Origin: Nonlabens xiamenensis
Lineage (GTDB): Bacteria > Bacteroidota > Bacteroidia > Flavobacteriales > Flavobacteriaceae
NCBI RefSeq assembly: GCF_003865345.1
Contig: NZ_RMVE01000001.1
Location: 124,001-188,000, forward strand
Length of the DNA stretch: 64,000 bases
Direction: 5' to 3'
Part shown: positions 37,317 to 46,026 of the stretch, piece after piece
Layout: the number at the start of each line of letters is the position of its first letter
How positions within the stretch are numbered: the first letter of the stretch is position 1
Position numbers and translations under genes: made by a program
The notes under the pieces: generated by a model
Database searches by the model: none
What the model saw: only the letters and a program-made list of their open reading frames with translations
What the model was told of the DNA's origin: nothing

Positions 37317-38387
37317 TTACAAATCTAAGACTTTCAACAGCTTAGACAAGTCTTCTAGCGTATTCAGATAGCAAAAACTGATCCGTATTCCTGCTCCGCG
37401 TTGGGAAACTATGATATCGTGTTGGCGTAACCGGTCAAACAGTGCTTGGTCACCTGGAATATTAAAAATACTGGAATGCTGGGTTCTTTCAGCCATACTT
37501 TTATCCAAGAGCCCGCGGTCTTGTAGACTAATTTTAGCTTTTTGAGACAACTCCTGCTGAAGACTTTCGATTTTATTTAATCCAATGCTTGTGGCTTGGT
37601 CCAAAGCATAACCTAAACTACCAAAAGAAAGTATATCCTGATGTCCAGGCTCAAACCTGCTTATAAAAGTACTTACCTCATCACCATGAGAAGCGGCATA
37701 AATGCGTCGGCTTTTGGGTATGACCTTAGACAGCGAAGATTCTTGCGCACAAATAAATCCATTGCCTCCACCGGCGTGTAGCCATTTGTAACAGCTTGCG
37801 ATAAGTACGTCGATGCCGCTTTCGCGAAAGCAAAATTTCCTACTTCCCACAAATTGGGTCGCATCTGCAACGATTATTAAGTCTGGAAAATCCTTTTTGA
37901 GTTGCTGGAGAAATTCCATGTCTATTTGAATTCCAGAAATGTACTGAACCAGAGATAAACAAAATACTTGAGGTTGGAACTTTTCGCATGCTTCGTGAAT
38001 ATCTTGTTCTACTTGATGACTGATGGGTGCATAGACAGTTTGGAAACCCGCCGATTCCACTTCATTATTAATGGATGGATAATCGTTTTCCAGCAAAAGT
38101 ATTTTGATGTTTTTGTCCCACGCCTCAAGCAAACGATTGAATCCTAGAGAAAAATTAGGAATCAATGCGGTGTTTGCGTAATCAGATTCCAAAAAACCTG
38201 AGAGTTTTGTGCGTACGGCATGTACCAACTCGTTTCTGGTATGGGTAAAACGACTGGCGTGCTGGTGTATTTGCAGGTCCATCTGGCGGCGATGATCCAA
38301 TAGTCCAGCAGACATCAATCCGTGGTAGGCCGTATCCAAATAGGTGCATTGTTTAAGTAAGGGGTACTCGTCTCTTAAGTTTTTCAT
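37317..38387 (-). CDS. Class V aminotransferase-fold PLP enzyme
   Basis: This 356-residue protein starts at ATG 38387 (MKNLRDEYPLLKQCTYLDTA); a longer frame from 38546 would run into the divergent gene and encodes a non-conserved hydrophobic stretch, so I reject it. The fold is cysteine-desulfurase/kynureninase-like. IIVADATQFVG supplies the PLP Asp and ASCYKWLHAGGGNGF the Schiff-base Lys. There is no obvious mobile catalytic cysteine of the desulfurase type, so the reaction is open. A palindrome copy encodes CFRESGID, immediately before the active-site lysine strand. It is divergent from the DHFR gene and likely co-transcribed with the T9SS cargo gene. Confidence 0.82.
   Translation of the reverse strand: MKNLRDEYPLLKQCTYLDTAYHGLMSAGLLDHRRQMDLQIHQHASRFTHTRNELVHAVRTKLSGFLESDYANTALIPNFSLGFNRLLEAWDKNIKILLLENDYPSINNEVESAGFQTVYAPISHQVEQDIHEACEKFQPQVFCLSLVQYISGIQIDMEFLQQLKKDFPDLIIVADATQFVGSRKFCFRESGIDVLIASCYKWLHAGGGNGFICAQESSLSKVIPKSRRIYAASHGDEVSTFISRFEPGHQDILSFGSLGYALDQATSIGLNKIESLQQELSQKAKISLQDRGLLDKSMAERTQHSSIFNIPGDQALFDRLRQHDIIVSQRGAGIRISFCYLNTLEDLSKLLKVLDL
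37818..37831. repeat. Dispersed palindrome GCTTTCGCGAAAGC, copy inside the PLP enzyme gene
   Basis: Exact copy. Encodes C-F-R-E-S, about ten residues before the PLP lysine. Confidence 0.9.
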
Positions 38388-38417
38388 CAGATTAAGAAAA
38401 GAAAAAAGGCTAAAGTG

Positions 38418-38425
38418 TACATTTG
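38418..38425 (+). promoter_or_regulatory. -7 promoter element of the 2TM-DHFR gene
   Basis: TACATTTG matches TAnnTTTG exactly and lies 17 bases before ATG 38443, which supports that start rather than the upstream in-frame ATG at 38344. Confidence 0.5.
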
Positions 38426-38442
38426 ATATAAAAGTAAGATTA

Positions 38443-39345
38443 ATGTTTGGCAACAAGAAAAAGAATGCTTCGGCAATTGACCCAGAACAAAAGGAACTGA
38501 TTGAAAATGCCAGAAGGCGTATCAAGCAGAAGCGTTTGTTATTCACTCATTTTGTGGTCTTTTTGATCGGTTCACTAGGCTTAATCATTATTGCCAATCG
38601 GCCTAACGTCGCTGACATTCCAAGAATACTGGACATCCAGTGGTGGATCTGGGTAATTTTCCTGTGGTTGCTGCTGCTCGCCTACCATGCCTTTAATGTG
38701 TTTATTACCAATAGATTATTGGGTCCTGAGTGGGAGAAACGTCAGTATGACCTCCTGGTGCAGAAGCAAAAGGATCGCATCGCACAATTGGAAAAGAAGG
38801 TCCAAAAAGAATTTGTTGCGCCTAAAACCAAGTTGGTATTGGATCAACCTGAAAGCCAACGCAAGATTACCATGATTGCAGCAGCTGGCGCCAATAACGA
38901 GTTGGGAAAAGACGGTGATCTGGTCTGGCACCTTCCGGATGATTTTAGAAGATTTAAGGAGCTTACGACTGGCCATCATATCATCATGGGACGCAAAACT
39001 TTCGAAAGTTTCCCTAAGCCACTGCCCAACCGTACCCATATCATACTCACCAAAGACACCCACTATAAAACAAAAGCAGGAATTGTGGTACACGACCTAG
39101 AAACCGCTCTGGCCACAGCAGCCGGCGATGACCAGCCCTTTATTATTGGAGGAGGCGAAATTTACAAACAATTCCTGCCCATGGCTGATGTGATCGAACT
39201 TACGCGTGTACACGGCAGTTTTGAGTCTGATACTTTTTTCCCAAACATCGATGAAAGCAAATGGAAACTGGTGAACTCGCTACACCACCCTGCCGATGAC
39301 AAACACAAACACTCCTTTGATTACGAAACCTGGGTGAGAAAATAG
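38443..39345 (+). CDS. folA: Dihydrofolate reductase fused to an N-terminal two-helix membrane domain
   Basis: The 300-residue protein has two parts. Residues 1-95 are a 2TM domain: a basic segment (ENARRRIKQKR), helix 1 (LLFTHFVVFLIGSLGLIIIA) and helix 2 (WWIWVIFLWLLLLAYHAF). A charged, probably coiled-coil linker (YDLLVQKQKDRIAQLEKKVQK) follows. Residues 139-300 are a complete DHFR: ITMIAAAGANNELGKDGDLVW, LPDDFRRFKELT, IIMGRKTFESF, HIILTK and FIIGGGEIYKQ. It should make tetrahydrofolate with NADPH, but tethered to the inner membrane with the enzyme in the cytoplasm. No thyA is adjacent. A formyl-THF cyclo-ligase lies 10 kb away. Confidence 0.9.
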   Translation: MFGNKKKNASAIDPEQKELIENARRRIKQKRLLFTHFVVFLIGSLGLIIIANRPNVADIPRILDIQWWIWVIFLWLLLLAYHAFNVFITNRLLGPEWEKRQYDLLVQKQKDRIAQLEKKVQKEFVAPKTKLVLDQPESQRKITMIAAAGANNELGKDGDLVWHLPDDFRRFKELTTGHHIIMGRKTFESFPKPLPNRTHIILTKDTHYKTKAGIVVHDLETALATAAGDDQPFIIGGGEIYKQFLPMADVIELTRVHGSFESDTFFPNIDESKWKLVNSLHHPADDKHKHSFDYETWVRK

Positions 39346-39504
39346 GACTGTCTTTAGTTCAGGATCAACCTGTGCGATGCTTTTCTTGTAAAAGTATTTA
39401 TTTCACAGTTTGGTTGCATGGGCTAGTCGTCATTATAACAGGGTTTGCACCTATGTGAATGTGAAGACAGACATTTTAAAAAAATGTGTGAAAAATACTC
39501 ACCT

Positions 39505-41037
39505 CTAAACCTCCAGTACCCTTTCTTGGTGGATGGCCAATAACTCGTCCATGTATTCCCGCTTGTTGCTCAGTCTGGGAATCTTATGTTGACCACCTAG
39601 CTTATTTTTTGATTTAAGCCACAAATAAAAGGTATCTGGCCTGGCTTGGTGAATTTTAAGGTGTTTTAAAGTAAGGTCATTATAGCGCTTGGCCTCGTAA
39701 TCACTATTTACCTTCTGAAGTTCGAGATCCAGAGCTCGAGCAAAGCTCTCTAAATCATCGGGTGCACGGTCAAACTCAATCATCCATTCATGGGCCCCCT
39801 TTTCCTTACCTTCCATAAAAATGGGAGCCACTGTGTAATCCTTGATGGAACTGGGAACAATTTGCATGGTTTTCTTGAGGGCTTGTTCAGCATTTTCAAT
39901 AATCAATTCCTCTCCGAACACGTTGATATGATGTTTGGTCCTACCGCTAACTTTGATCCGATAAGGACTTGTGCTGGTGAATCTGACCGTGTCACCAATC
40001 TTATACCTCCATAAACCACCATTAGTTGTGATCACAATGGCATAATTTTCCCCCAGCTTTACCTCACTTAATGGGATCACCCTTTCCTCATCGGTACCGT
40101 AAGTTTTCATGGGTATAAACTCATAAAAAATACCGTAGTCCAACATTAGAAGCAATTCTTTGCTATCATTAGTGTCTTGGATGGCAAAAAAGCCCTCACT
40201 AGCATTATAACTCTCGTAATATTTGATGTTGTCATTGGGAAGGAGTTTCTTGTATTGATCGACATAAGGATCAAAACTAACACCTCCATGGAAGAAGACC
40301 TCCATATGCGGCCATACCTCGAGAATGTTATTTTTACCCGTGTTTTCCAACACTTTATTAAGCAATACCATCATCCAGGAAGGCACACCAGCAAGTGAAG
40401 TGACGTCTTCATTGATAGTTTCCCTCACGATGGCAGGCATTTTGGTCTCCCAATCTGCCATGAGTGCCACTTCATTGGTGGGCGTCGAACTATAATCAGC
40501 CCAAAATGGCATATTATCAATCAAAATACTACTTAAATCACCCGCTGCGGTACCTGAGCTACGATCTATTTGCTTGCTCCCCCCCAACCTTAATCCTTTT
40601 CCGGTAAAAAGTTTAGACTCAGGATTATTATTGAGATACATACACAAAAGATCCTTGGCAGCAGCATAATGGCAATCTTCCAGTGATTCCTGGCTTACAG
40701 GGATAAATTTACTTCTGGAACCAGTGGTACCACTACTCATGGCAAACCATTTAATATCAGTAGGCCAAAAAATATTGTTTTCCCCTTTTCTGGATCTATT
40801 AAATAAAGGTTCCATATCAGTATAACCTGAAACGGGTACACGATCGGCAAAATCGGCGTAAGACTTGATACTGTCGAACCCATATTTTTTACCAATTTCT
40901 GTTTGTCTGGCAAAGTAAACTAAATCGTGCAGGATGTTTTCCTGTAATTCCTGTGGATGTTTAAGAAACAATTCCATATCATGGATCCGTTTCTTTAGGA
41001 ACCAGGAGACGACCGAATTGAGAAGTGCATTTGCCAT
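39505..41037 (-). CDS. GH3 (auxin-responsive promoter) family acyl-adenylate/amide synthetase-like protein
   Basis: This 510-residue protein of the GH3 superfamily belongs to the adenylate-forming enzymes. The phosphate-binding motif AMSSGTTGSRSKFIPVS is at about residue 100; later come YYESYNASEGFFA and YKIGDTVRFTS, the usual nucleotide-binding and hinge regions. Plant members conjugate amino acids to hormones; bacterial substrates are mostly unknown, and some sit in natural-product clusters, which is not the case here. It is a single gene with a -7 element 33 bases upstream, divergent from the DUF2797 gene. Confidence 0.88.
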   Translation of the reverse strand: MANALLNSVVSWFLKKRIHDMELFLKHPQELQENILHDLVYFARQTEIGKKYGFDSIKSYADFADRVPVSGYTDMEPLFNRSRKGENNIFWPTDIKWFAMSSGTTGSRSKFIPVSQESLEDCHYAAAKDLLCMYLNNNPESKLFTGKGLRLGGSKQIDRSSGTAAGDLSSILIDNMPFWADYSSTPTNEVALMADWETKMPAIVRETINEDVTSLAGVPSWMMVLLNKVLENTGKNNILEVWPHMEVFFHGGVSFDPYVDQYKKLLPNDNIKYYESYNASEGFFAIQDTNDSKELLLMLDYGIFYEFIPMKTYGTDEERVIPLSEVKLGENYAIVITTNGGLWRYKIGDTVRFTSTSPYRIKVSGRTKHHINVFGEELIIENAEQALKKTMQIVPSSIKDYTVAPIFMEGKEKGAHEWMIEFDRAPDDLESFARALDLELQKVNSDYEAKRYNDLTLKHLKIHQARPDTFYLWLKSKNKLGGQHKIPRLSNKREYMDELLAIHQERVLEV

Positions 41038-41070
41038 GAATTGTTGGGGTAAGCCGTATTTTTACGGGTC

Positions 41071-41078
41071 TAAAGATA
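41071..41078 (-). promoter_or_regulatory. -7 promoter element of the GH3-family gene
   Basis: TATCTTTA on the minus strand, 33 bases before the start codon. No convincing -33 TTG. Confidence 0.4.
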
Positions 41079-41105
41079 CTCTCTTCATTTTTTAAAAATA
41101 CTAAA

Positions 41106-41900
41106 ATGGTCATAACCGGGACAATTCAAAAAATGCAAACCGAGCTCAAGGAAACCGTTCAATATTACCTGATGTTCCGGGATGAGTTTATTCATGTCAA
41201 CCAGTTATTAAACAAATCTGTGCGTATAAAACACGTGGCCAATGAATGTCTGAACTGTGGACTGGACAAAAAAATATGGCGACAGGGATTCTGCTATGAT
41301 TGCTTTATTCAGATTCCGCAAGCCGGTGACTGGATTATGAAACCAGAATTGAGCAGGGCTCATCTCGACGAAGAAGACAGAGATCTGGAATACGAAAAAA
41401 AGGTACAACTTAAACCGCACATTGTTTATTTGGCCAACAGCAGTAATGTGAAAGTGGGCGTGACCCGTAAAACCCAAATCCCCACCCGATGGATTGACCA
41501 AGGTGCCCATGAGGCCATTTCGATTCTAGAGGCGCCCAACCGCTATTTGGCAGGAATTACTGAAGTCGCCTTAAAAGAGCATGTAGCAGATAAAACCAAT
41601 TGGCGTAAGATGCTCACCAACGATATCGAGGATGTGGATTTGTTGCGCTTTCGCGAAAGCCTGCTCAACCATATTCCCGAAGAAGCCAAAGCTTATATTC
41701 TCGACGAACAAAAAGAGTGGAACATCCAGTTTCCTGTACTGGAATACCCTAAAAAAGTAAGCAGCGTCAATTTATCAAAAACACCTGAACACCAAGGAAT
41801 CTTAAAAGGCATCAAAGGTCAATATCTGATATTTGAAAATGGCAAAGTCATGAACCTGAGAAGCCATGAAGGATTTGTAGTGGAAATAGGTGTGGAATGA
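41106..41900 (+). CDS. DUF2797 protein with zinc-ribbon and GIY-YIG-like region
   Basis: A 264-residue cytoplasmic protein. The N-terminal half holds a four-cysteine ribbon, CLNCG then CYDC. The middle reads KPHIVYLANSSNVKVGVTRKTQIPTRWIDQGA, which resembles the core of GIY-YIG nuclease-like domains, with HIVYLA taking the place of GIY and VKVGVTR the place of YIG. Function is unknown; nucleic-acid binding is plausible from the ribbon and fold. A palindrome copy encodes LRFRESL at about residues 180-186. It is divergent from the GH3 gene. Confidence 0.8.
   Translation: MVITGTIQKMQTELKETVQYYLMFRDEFIHVNQLLNKSVRIKHVANECLNCGLDKKIWRQGFCYDCFIQIPQAGDWIMKPELSRAHLDEEDRDLEYEKKVQLKPHIVYLANSSNVKVGVTRKTQIPTRWIDQGAHEAISILEAPNRYLAGITEVALKEHVADKTNWRKMLTNDIEDVDLLRFRESLLNHIPEEAKAYILDEQKEWNIQFPVLEYPKKVSSVNLSKTPEHQGILKGIKGQYLIFENGKVMNLRSHEGFVVEIGVE
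41647..41660. repeat. Dispersed palindrome GCTTTCGCGAAAGC, copy inside the DUF2797 gene
   Basis: Exact copy. Encodes R-F-R-E-S. Confidence 0.9.
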
Positions 41901-42120
41901 ACACTGCTCTACATTACCGGCATTGGAAGATCTAATTTTTTTTATCTAGGTAATTGTTTATGGCACCCGAATACTAGTCCCAACAAATACGTGTTGACCC
42001 CCTTGCAAAAGTTCGGCCTACAAAAGCAATAATTCTAGCAAAACTACCTGGCAAATTTCTGGCGTTTTCCTCCCAAGGATTTGCCTTTCCTTAAGCCTTA
42101 TAAAATACTCCTAAATTCCG

Positions 42121-42128
42121 TACTTTTG
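42121..42128 (+). promoter_or_regulatory. -7 promoter element of the ileS operon
   Basis: TACTTTTG, an exact TAnnTTTG, 22 bases before ATG 42151. This spacing matches that of the usp, polA and endolysin-like genes and favours 42151 over ATG 42142. No TTG at the -33 position. Confidence 0.5.
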
Positions 42129-42150
42129 CCAGCCGTAAAACATGCATGCG

Positions 42151-45100
42151 ATGAGCAATAAATTCAAGGAATATAAAGGATTGAACCTGCCGGAAGTGGA
42201 TGAACGCATCAAGGACTTTTGGAAGCAGCAGGATATTTTCAACAAGTCGGTGACGACTCGGGAGGGGAATGAGCCTTTTATTTTCTTTGAAGGACCACCA
42301 TCAGCCAATGGATTGCCTGGGATTCACCATGTGATGGGGCGTACCATTAAGGATTTGTTCTGTCGCTTTAAAACCCAACAAGGCTATCAGGTCAACCGTA
42401 AAGCCGGCTGGGATACACACGGGCTTCCTGTAGAATTGGGAGTTGAAAAAGCCCTAGGTATTACCAAGGAAGACATCGGAACCAAAATATCCATAGAAGC
42501 ATATAATCAAGCCTGTAAAGATGCCGTTTTAAAGTACACCGATATTTGGAGCAAACTTACAGACGATATGGGTTATTGGGTAGACATGGAGGATCCCTAT
42601 ATCACCTATAAACCCAAATACATGGAGAGTGTTTGGTGGTTGCTCAAGCAGATCTATTCCAAAGATTTACTTTATAAAGGATACACCATCCAACCCTACT
42701 CCCCTGCCGCCGGTACAGGTCTGAGCTCGCACGAACTGAACCAGCCAGGATGTTACAAGGATGTCACAGACACCACGGTAACGGCGCAGTTTAAAGTTGA
42801 AGATCCTTCCCAACTGCCTTTTGACACGAAAGGAGAAGTATTTTTCCTGGCTTGGACCACAACTCCCTGGACTTTGCCCTCCAACACTGCTTTGACTGTG
42901 GGACCTAAGATTGATTATGTACTGGTAGAAACCTTTAATCAATATACGGGCGCACCTATGCAGGTGATCATTGCCAAGGCTTTGGTAGCAAAACAGTTCG
43001 GTAAAAAATATCAAGCTTATTCCAGTGAGGATAAGTCGGTAAAGGAAGGGGAATTGACTTTCGCGCAAGCGAAACAAGCCTACAGTTTAGGAGACAAAAA
43101 GATACCTTACCAAATCTTGGGTTCCTGCAAGGGACAAGAATTAGTTAATATCAAATATGAGCAGCTTCTCGACTATGCCCAGCCCTATGAAAATGCACAG
43201 GATGCCTTTAGGGTGATTGCTGGTGATTTTGTCACTACGGAAGACGGTACGGGAATCGTGCATACTGCACCGACATTTGGAGCGGATGATGCCTTAGTCG
43301 CTAAACAGGCAGAACCCTCGATTCCACCTATGTTGGTCCTGGATGAAAATCAAAATCCGGTACCGCTGGTTAATCTACAGGGGAAATTCCGCGATGAGCT
43401 ACCTGAAGTGGGCGGGAAATACGTAAAAAACGAGTATTTTAATCCAGAAGAGGCTCCAGAACGCTCGGTGGATGTGGATATCGCCATTTCATTAAAAGAA
43501 CAAAACCGTGCTTTTAAAGTAGAGAAGTATGTGCACAGTTATCCACATTGCTGGCGTACGGACAAGCCTGTTTTGTACTATCCTCTAGACAGCTGGTTCA
43601 TCAAGGTCACTGAATTTAAGGACCGAATGCACCAACTCAATCAAAGTATCAATTGGAAACCACAATCTACTGGTGAAGGTCGGTTCGGCAACTGGCTGGC
43701 CAATGCCAATGATTGGAACCTGTCCAGGTCCAGATTTTGGGGCATCCCTCTTCCCATCTGGCGCAACGATACAGGTACGGAAGAAAAAATTATCGGTTCT
43801 ATTCAAGAATTGAAGCAAGAAATTGAGAAATCCATAGCCGCTGGCCTAATGACGAGCGATCCCTTTGAAGGGTTTGAGGCAGGCAATATGAGTGAAGCCA
43901 ATTATGATTTGGTCGATCTACATAAAAACGTCGTGGACCAGATTTTCCTGGTAGGTAAAAACGGTGAGCGTCTTACACGAGAAGCAGACTTGATCGATGT
44001 TTGGTTTGATTCTGGTTCCATGCCTTACTCGCAATGGCATTATCCTTTTGAAAACAAAGAAAAGGTAGAACAGCAATTGCGCAAAGCCGACTTTATCGCC
44101 GAGGGAGTGGATCAAACCCGTGGTTGGTTCTATACGCTACACGCAATTGCAACAATGATCAGCGATGATGTGGCCTATAAAAATGTGGTATCCAACGGAT
44201 TGGTCCTGGACAAAAACGGACAGAAAATGTCCAAGCGTCTTGGCAATGCGGTTGATCCTTTTGACACCCTAAACACCTATGGCGCAGATGCTACGCGTTG
44301 GTATATGGTGAGTAATGCCAATCCCTGGGACAACCTCAAGTTTGATCAGGAAGGTATTACTGAAGTCCAACGCAAGTTTTTTGGAACCTTGTATAACACT
44401 TATAGTTTCTTTGCCCTTTATGCCAATGTAGATGGCTTTACCCATGCAGAAGACAGTATTGTTTTAGATCAACGTCCAGAAATCGACCGTTGGATCTTAT
44501 CTGAACTCAACACCCTGATCAAAGACACCACTGCTTATTACGAAGACTATGAACCCACCAAAGCCGCGCGAGCCATCACAACCTTCGTTACGGAAAACCT
44601 GAGCAATTGGTACGTGCGTTTATGCAGGAGACGATTTTGGAAAGGAAGTTATGAGCAGGATAAAATTGCTGCCTATCAAACCTTGTATAGTTGTTTGAAA
44701 ACAGTAGCCCAACTAGGTGCACCTATAGCTCCATTCTATATGGATCAACTGTTCCAGGATTTGACCAATGTTTGTGAAGAGCAGGAGGCTGAGAGCGTAC
44801 ACCTTTCTACATTCCCGACCGCTGATCAAAGCATGATTGATGAACAACTGGAAGAAAAAATGCACAAGGCACAAGTGATTTCGAGCCTGACCTTGTCCTT
44901 GCGTAAAAAAGAGTCTATTAAAGTAAGGCAACCCTTGCAACGCATCATGATTCCAGTTTTGGACCAGCGGGACAGGGAACAAATCGAGGCCATTGCCGAC
45001 CTGGTCAAAAGTGAAGTAAATGTGAAGGAAGTGGAACTCATCGATGATGCAAGTGGTATCCTGGTCAAGGAAATAAAACCAAATTTTAAAGTTTTGGGGC

Positions 45101-45585
45101 CTCGTTTCGGTAAGGATATGGGGAAAGTGGCCGCTATCATCAAAAGTTTTCAACAAGAAGACATTGTTTTGTTGGAAAAAACAGGCGAAAAATTAATCAA
45201 GCTTGACCAAAAAGATATTACTTTGACGCCCGATGACGTAGAGATTACTTCATCGGACATAGAAGGATGGCTGGTGGCAAACCAATCTGGCATTACCGTT
45301 GCACTCGATGTAACTATATCACCGGAGTTAAAGAGGGAAGGGATTTCACGTGAAATTGTGAATCGTATTCAAAATATCAGGAAGGACTCTGGACTTGAGG
45401 TCACGGATCGCATCAATATTGAGATTGCCTCACATAAGGAAATGGATGAGGCGCTTGTTGCCAATGAGCGTTATATCAAAGATGAGACGCTCGCCGACCA
45501 ATTAACCATAATACCACAAGTCAATAACGGTACGGTAATTGATTTTGACGACATCAGTACCGTCATTGCAGTGACAAAAATTTAA
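42151..45585 (+). CDS. ileS: Isoleucyl-tRNA synthetase (long, eukaryote-like type)
   Basis: The 1144-residue class I synthetase charges tRNA-Ile. The signature HIGH motif appears as HHVMGR within FFEGPPSANGLPGIHHVMGRT, and KMSKRLGN is intact. The editing domain carries WTTTPWTLPSNTAL and the GTGIVHTAPTFGADDA region. The C-terminal half is long, as in the eukaryote-like type often linked with mupirocin insensitivity; that property is not shown here. A degenerate palindrome copy encodes LTFAQAKQA inside the editing domain. It heads an operon with the DksA-like gene (5 bases downstream), an unknown gene and lspA. Confidence 0.97.
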   Translation: MSNKFKEYKGLNLPEVDERIKDFWKQQDIFNKSVTTREGNEPFIFFEGPPSANGLPGIHHVMGRTIKDLFCRFKTQQGYQVNRKAGWDTHGLPVELGVEKALGITKEDIGTKISIEAYNQACKDAVLKYTDIWSKLTDDMGYWVDMEDPYITYKPKYMESVWWLLKQIYSKDLLYKGYTIQPYSPAAGTGLSSHELNQPGCYKDVTDTTVTAQFKVEDPSQLPFDTKGEVFFLAWTTTPWTLPSNTALTVGPKIDYVLVETFNQYTGAPMQVIIAKALVAKQFGKKYQAYSSEDKSVKEGELTFAQAKQAYSLGDKKIPYQILGSCKGQELVNIKYEQLLDYAQPYENAQDAFRVIAGDFVTTEDGTGIVHTAPTFGADDALVAKQAEPSIPPMLVLDENQNPVPLVNLQGKFRDELPEVGGKYVKNEYFNPEEAPERSVDVDIAISLKEQNRAFKVEKYVHSYPHCWRTDKPVLYYPLDSWFIKVTEFKDRMHQLNQSINWKPQSTGEGRFGNWLANANDWNLSRSRFWGIPLPIWRNDTGTEEKIIGSIQELKQEIEKSIAAGLMTSDPFEGFEAGNMSEANYDLVDLHKNVVDQIFLVGKNGERLTREADLIDVWFDSGSMPYSQWHYPFENKEKVEQQLRKADFIAEGVDQTRGWFYTLHAIATMISDDVAYKNVVSNGLVLDKNGQKMSKRLGNAVDPFDTLNTYGADATRWYMVSNANPWDNLKFDQEGITEVQRKFFGTLYNTYSFFALYANVDGFTHAEDSIVLDQRPEIDRWILSELNTLIKDTTAYYEDYEPTKAARAITTFVTENLSNWYVRLCRRRFWKGSYEQDKIAAYQTLYSCLKTVAQLGAPIAPFYMDQLFQDLTNVCEEQEAESVHLSTFPTADQSMIDEQLEEKMHKAQVISSLTLSLRKKESIKVRQPLQRIMIPVLDQRDREQIEAIADLVKSEVNVKEVELIDDASGILVKEIKPNFKVLGPRFGKDMGKVAAIIKSFQQEDIVLLEKTGEKLIKLDQKDITLTPDDVEITSSDIEGWLVANQSGITVALDVTISPELKREGISREIVNRIQNIRKDSGLEVTDRINIEIASHKEMDEALVANERYIKDETLADQLTIIPQVNNGTVIDFDDISTVIAVTKI
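43057..43071. repeat. Dispersed palindrome, degenerate copy inside ileS
   Basis: ACTTTCGCGCAAGCG differs from the 15-bp word GCTTTCGCGAAAGCG at two positions (first base and the A-to-C change), and is read as T-F-A-Q-A in the editing domain. Confidence 0.6.
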
Positions 45586-45590
45586 AAAAA

Positions 45591-45983
45591 ATGAGTGAGA
45601 CCAATACAGATGAAAAGTTAAGGTACAGCGACGCTGAACTAGCACACTTTAAAAAGATTCTTGAAGAGAAAATTGCTGAGGCCAAAGAACAGTACGAACT
45701 GATCAAAAGCGCCTATATGAATGATGCTGACAACGGCACCAATGATACGGCACCTCAGTTCAAGGCTTTCGATGAGGGAAGCGCGGTAATGAGCAAGGAA
45801 ACAAGCTCGCAATTGGCCATACGTCAAGAAAAATTCATCCGTGATTTGAAAAATGCATTGATCAGGATAGAGAATAAGTCCTATGGTGTATGTCGAGTGA
45901 CCGGAAAACTCATCAATAAAAAACGTTTGGAATTGGTACCACATGCTACCTTGAGCATAGAAGCCAAGAACATGCAGAAATAA
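45591..45983 (+). CDS. TraR/DksA-family protein with degenerate zinc site
   Basis: The 130-residue protein has an N-terminal coiled-coil hairpin (LAHFKKILEEKIAEAKEQYELIKSAYM ... KFIRDLKNALIRIENKSYG) and a C-terminal globular end (VCRVTGKLINKKRLELVPHATLSIEAKN). DksA-type proteins enter the RNA polymerase secondary channel. Here only one cysteine remains where the family has a CxxC plus CxxC zinc finger; the second pair is replaced by PHATL. Many Bacteroidetes relatives, as I recall, share this pattern. It is co-transcribed with ileS and lspA. Confidence 0.88.
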   Translation: MSETNTDEKLRYSDAELAHFKKILEEKIAEAKEQYELIKSAYMNDADNGTNDTAPQFKAFDEGSAVMSKETSSQLAIRQEKFIRDLKNALIRIENKSYGVCRVTGKLINKKRLELVPHATLSIEAKNMQK

Positions 45984-46026
45984 TTCAGGTCTGCAAGACT
46001 TGGAACTTCATAAAAACCTTTGCAAC

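Noticed and set aside
38344-38442. Upstream extension of the DHFR fusion
   Set aside because: It overlaps the 5' end of the PLP enzyme gene and lies upstream of an exact -7 element at 38418-38425 that fits a start at 38443.
38388-38546. Upstream extension of the PLP enzyme gene
   Set aside because: The extra 53 residues are hydrophobic and non-family, overlap the start of the divergent DHFR gene, and a good start exists at 38387.
39455-39490. A/T-rich inverted repeat between DHFR and GH3 genes
   Set aside because: Composed almost entirely of A and T runs, with no GC stem; not convincing as a terminator.
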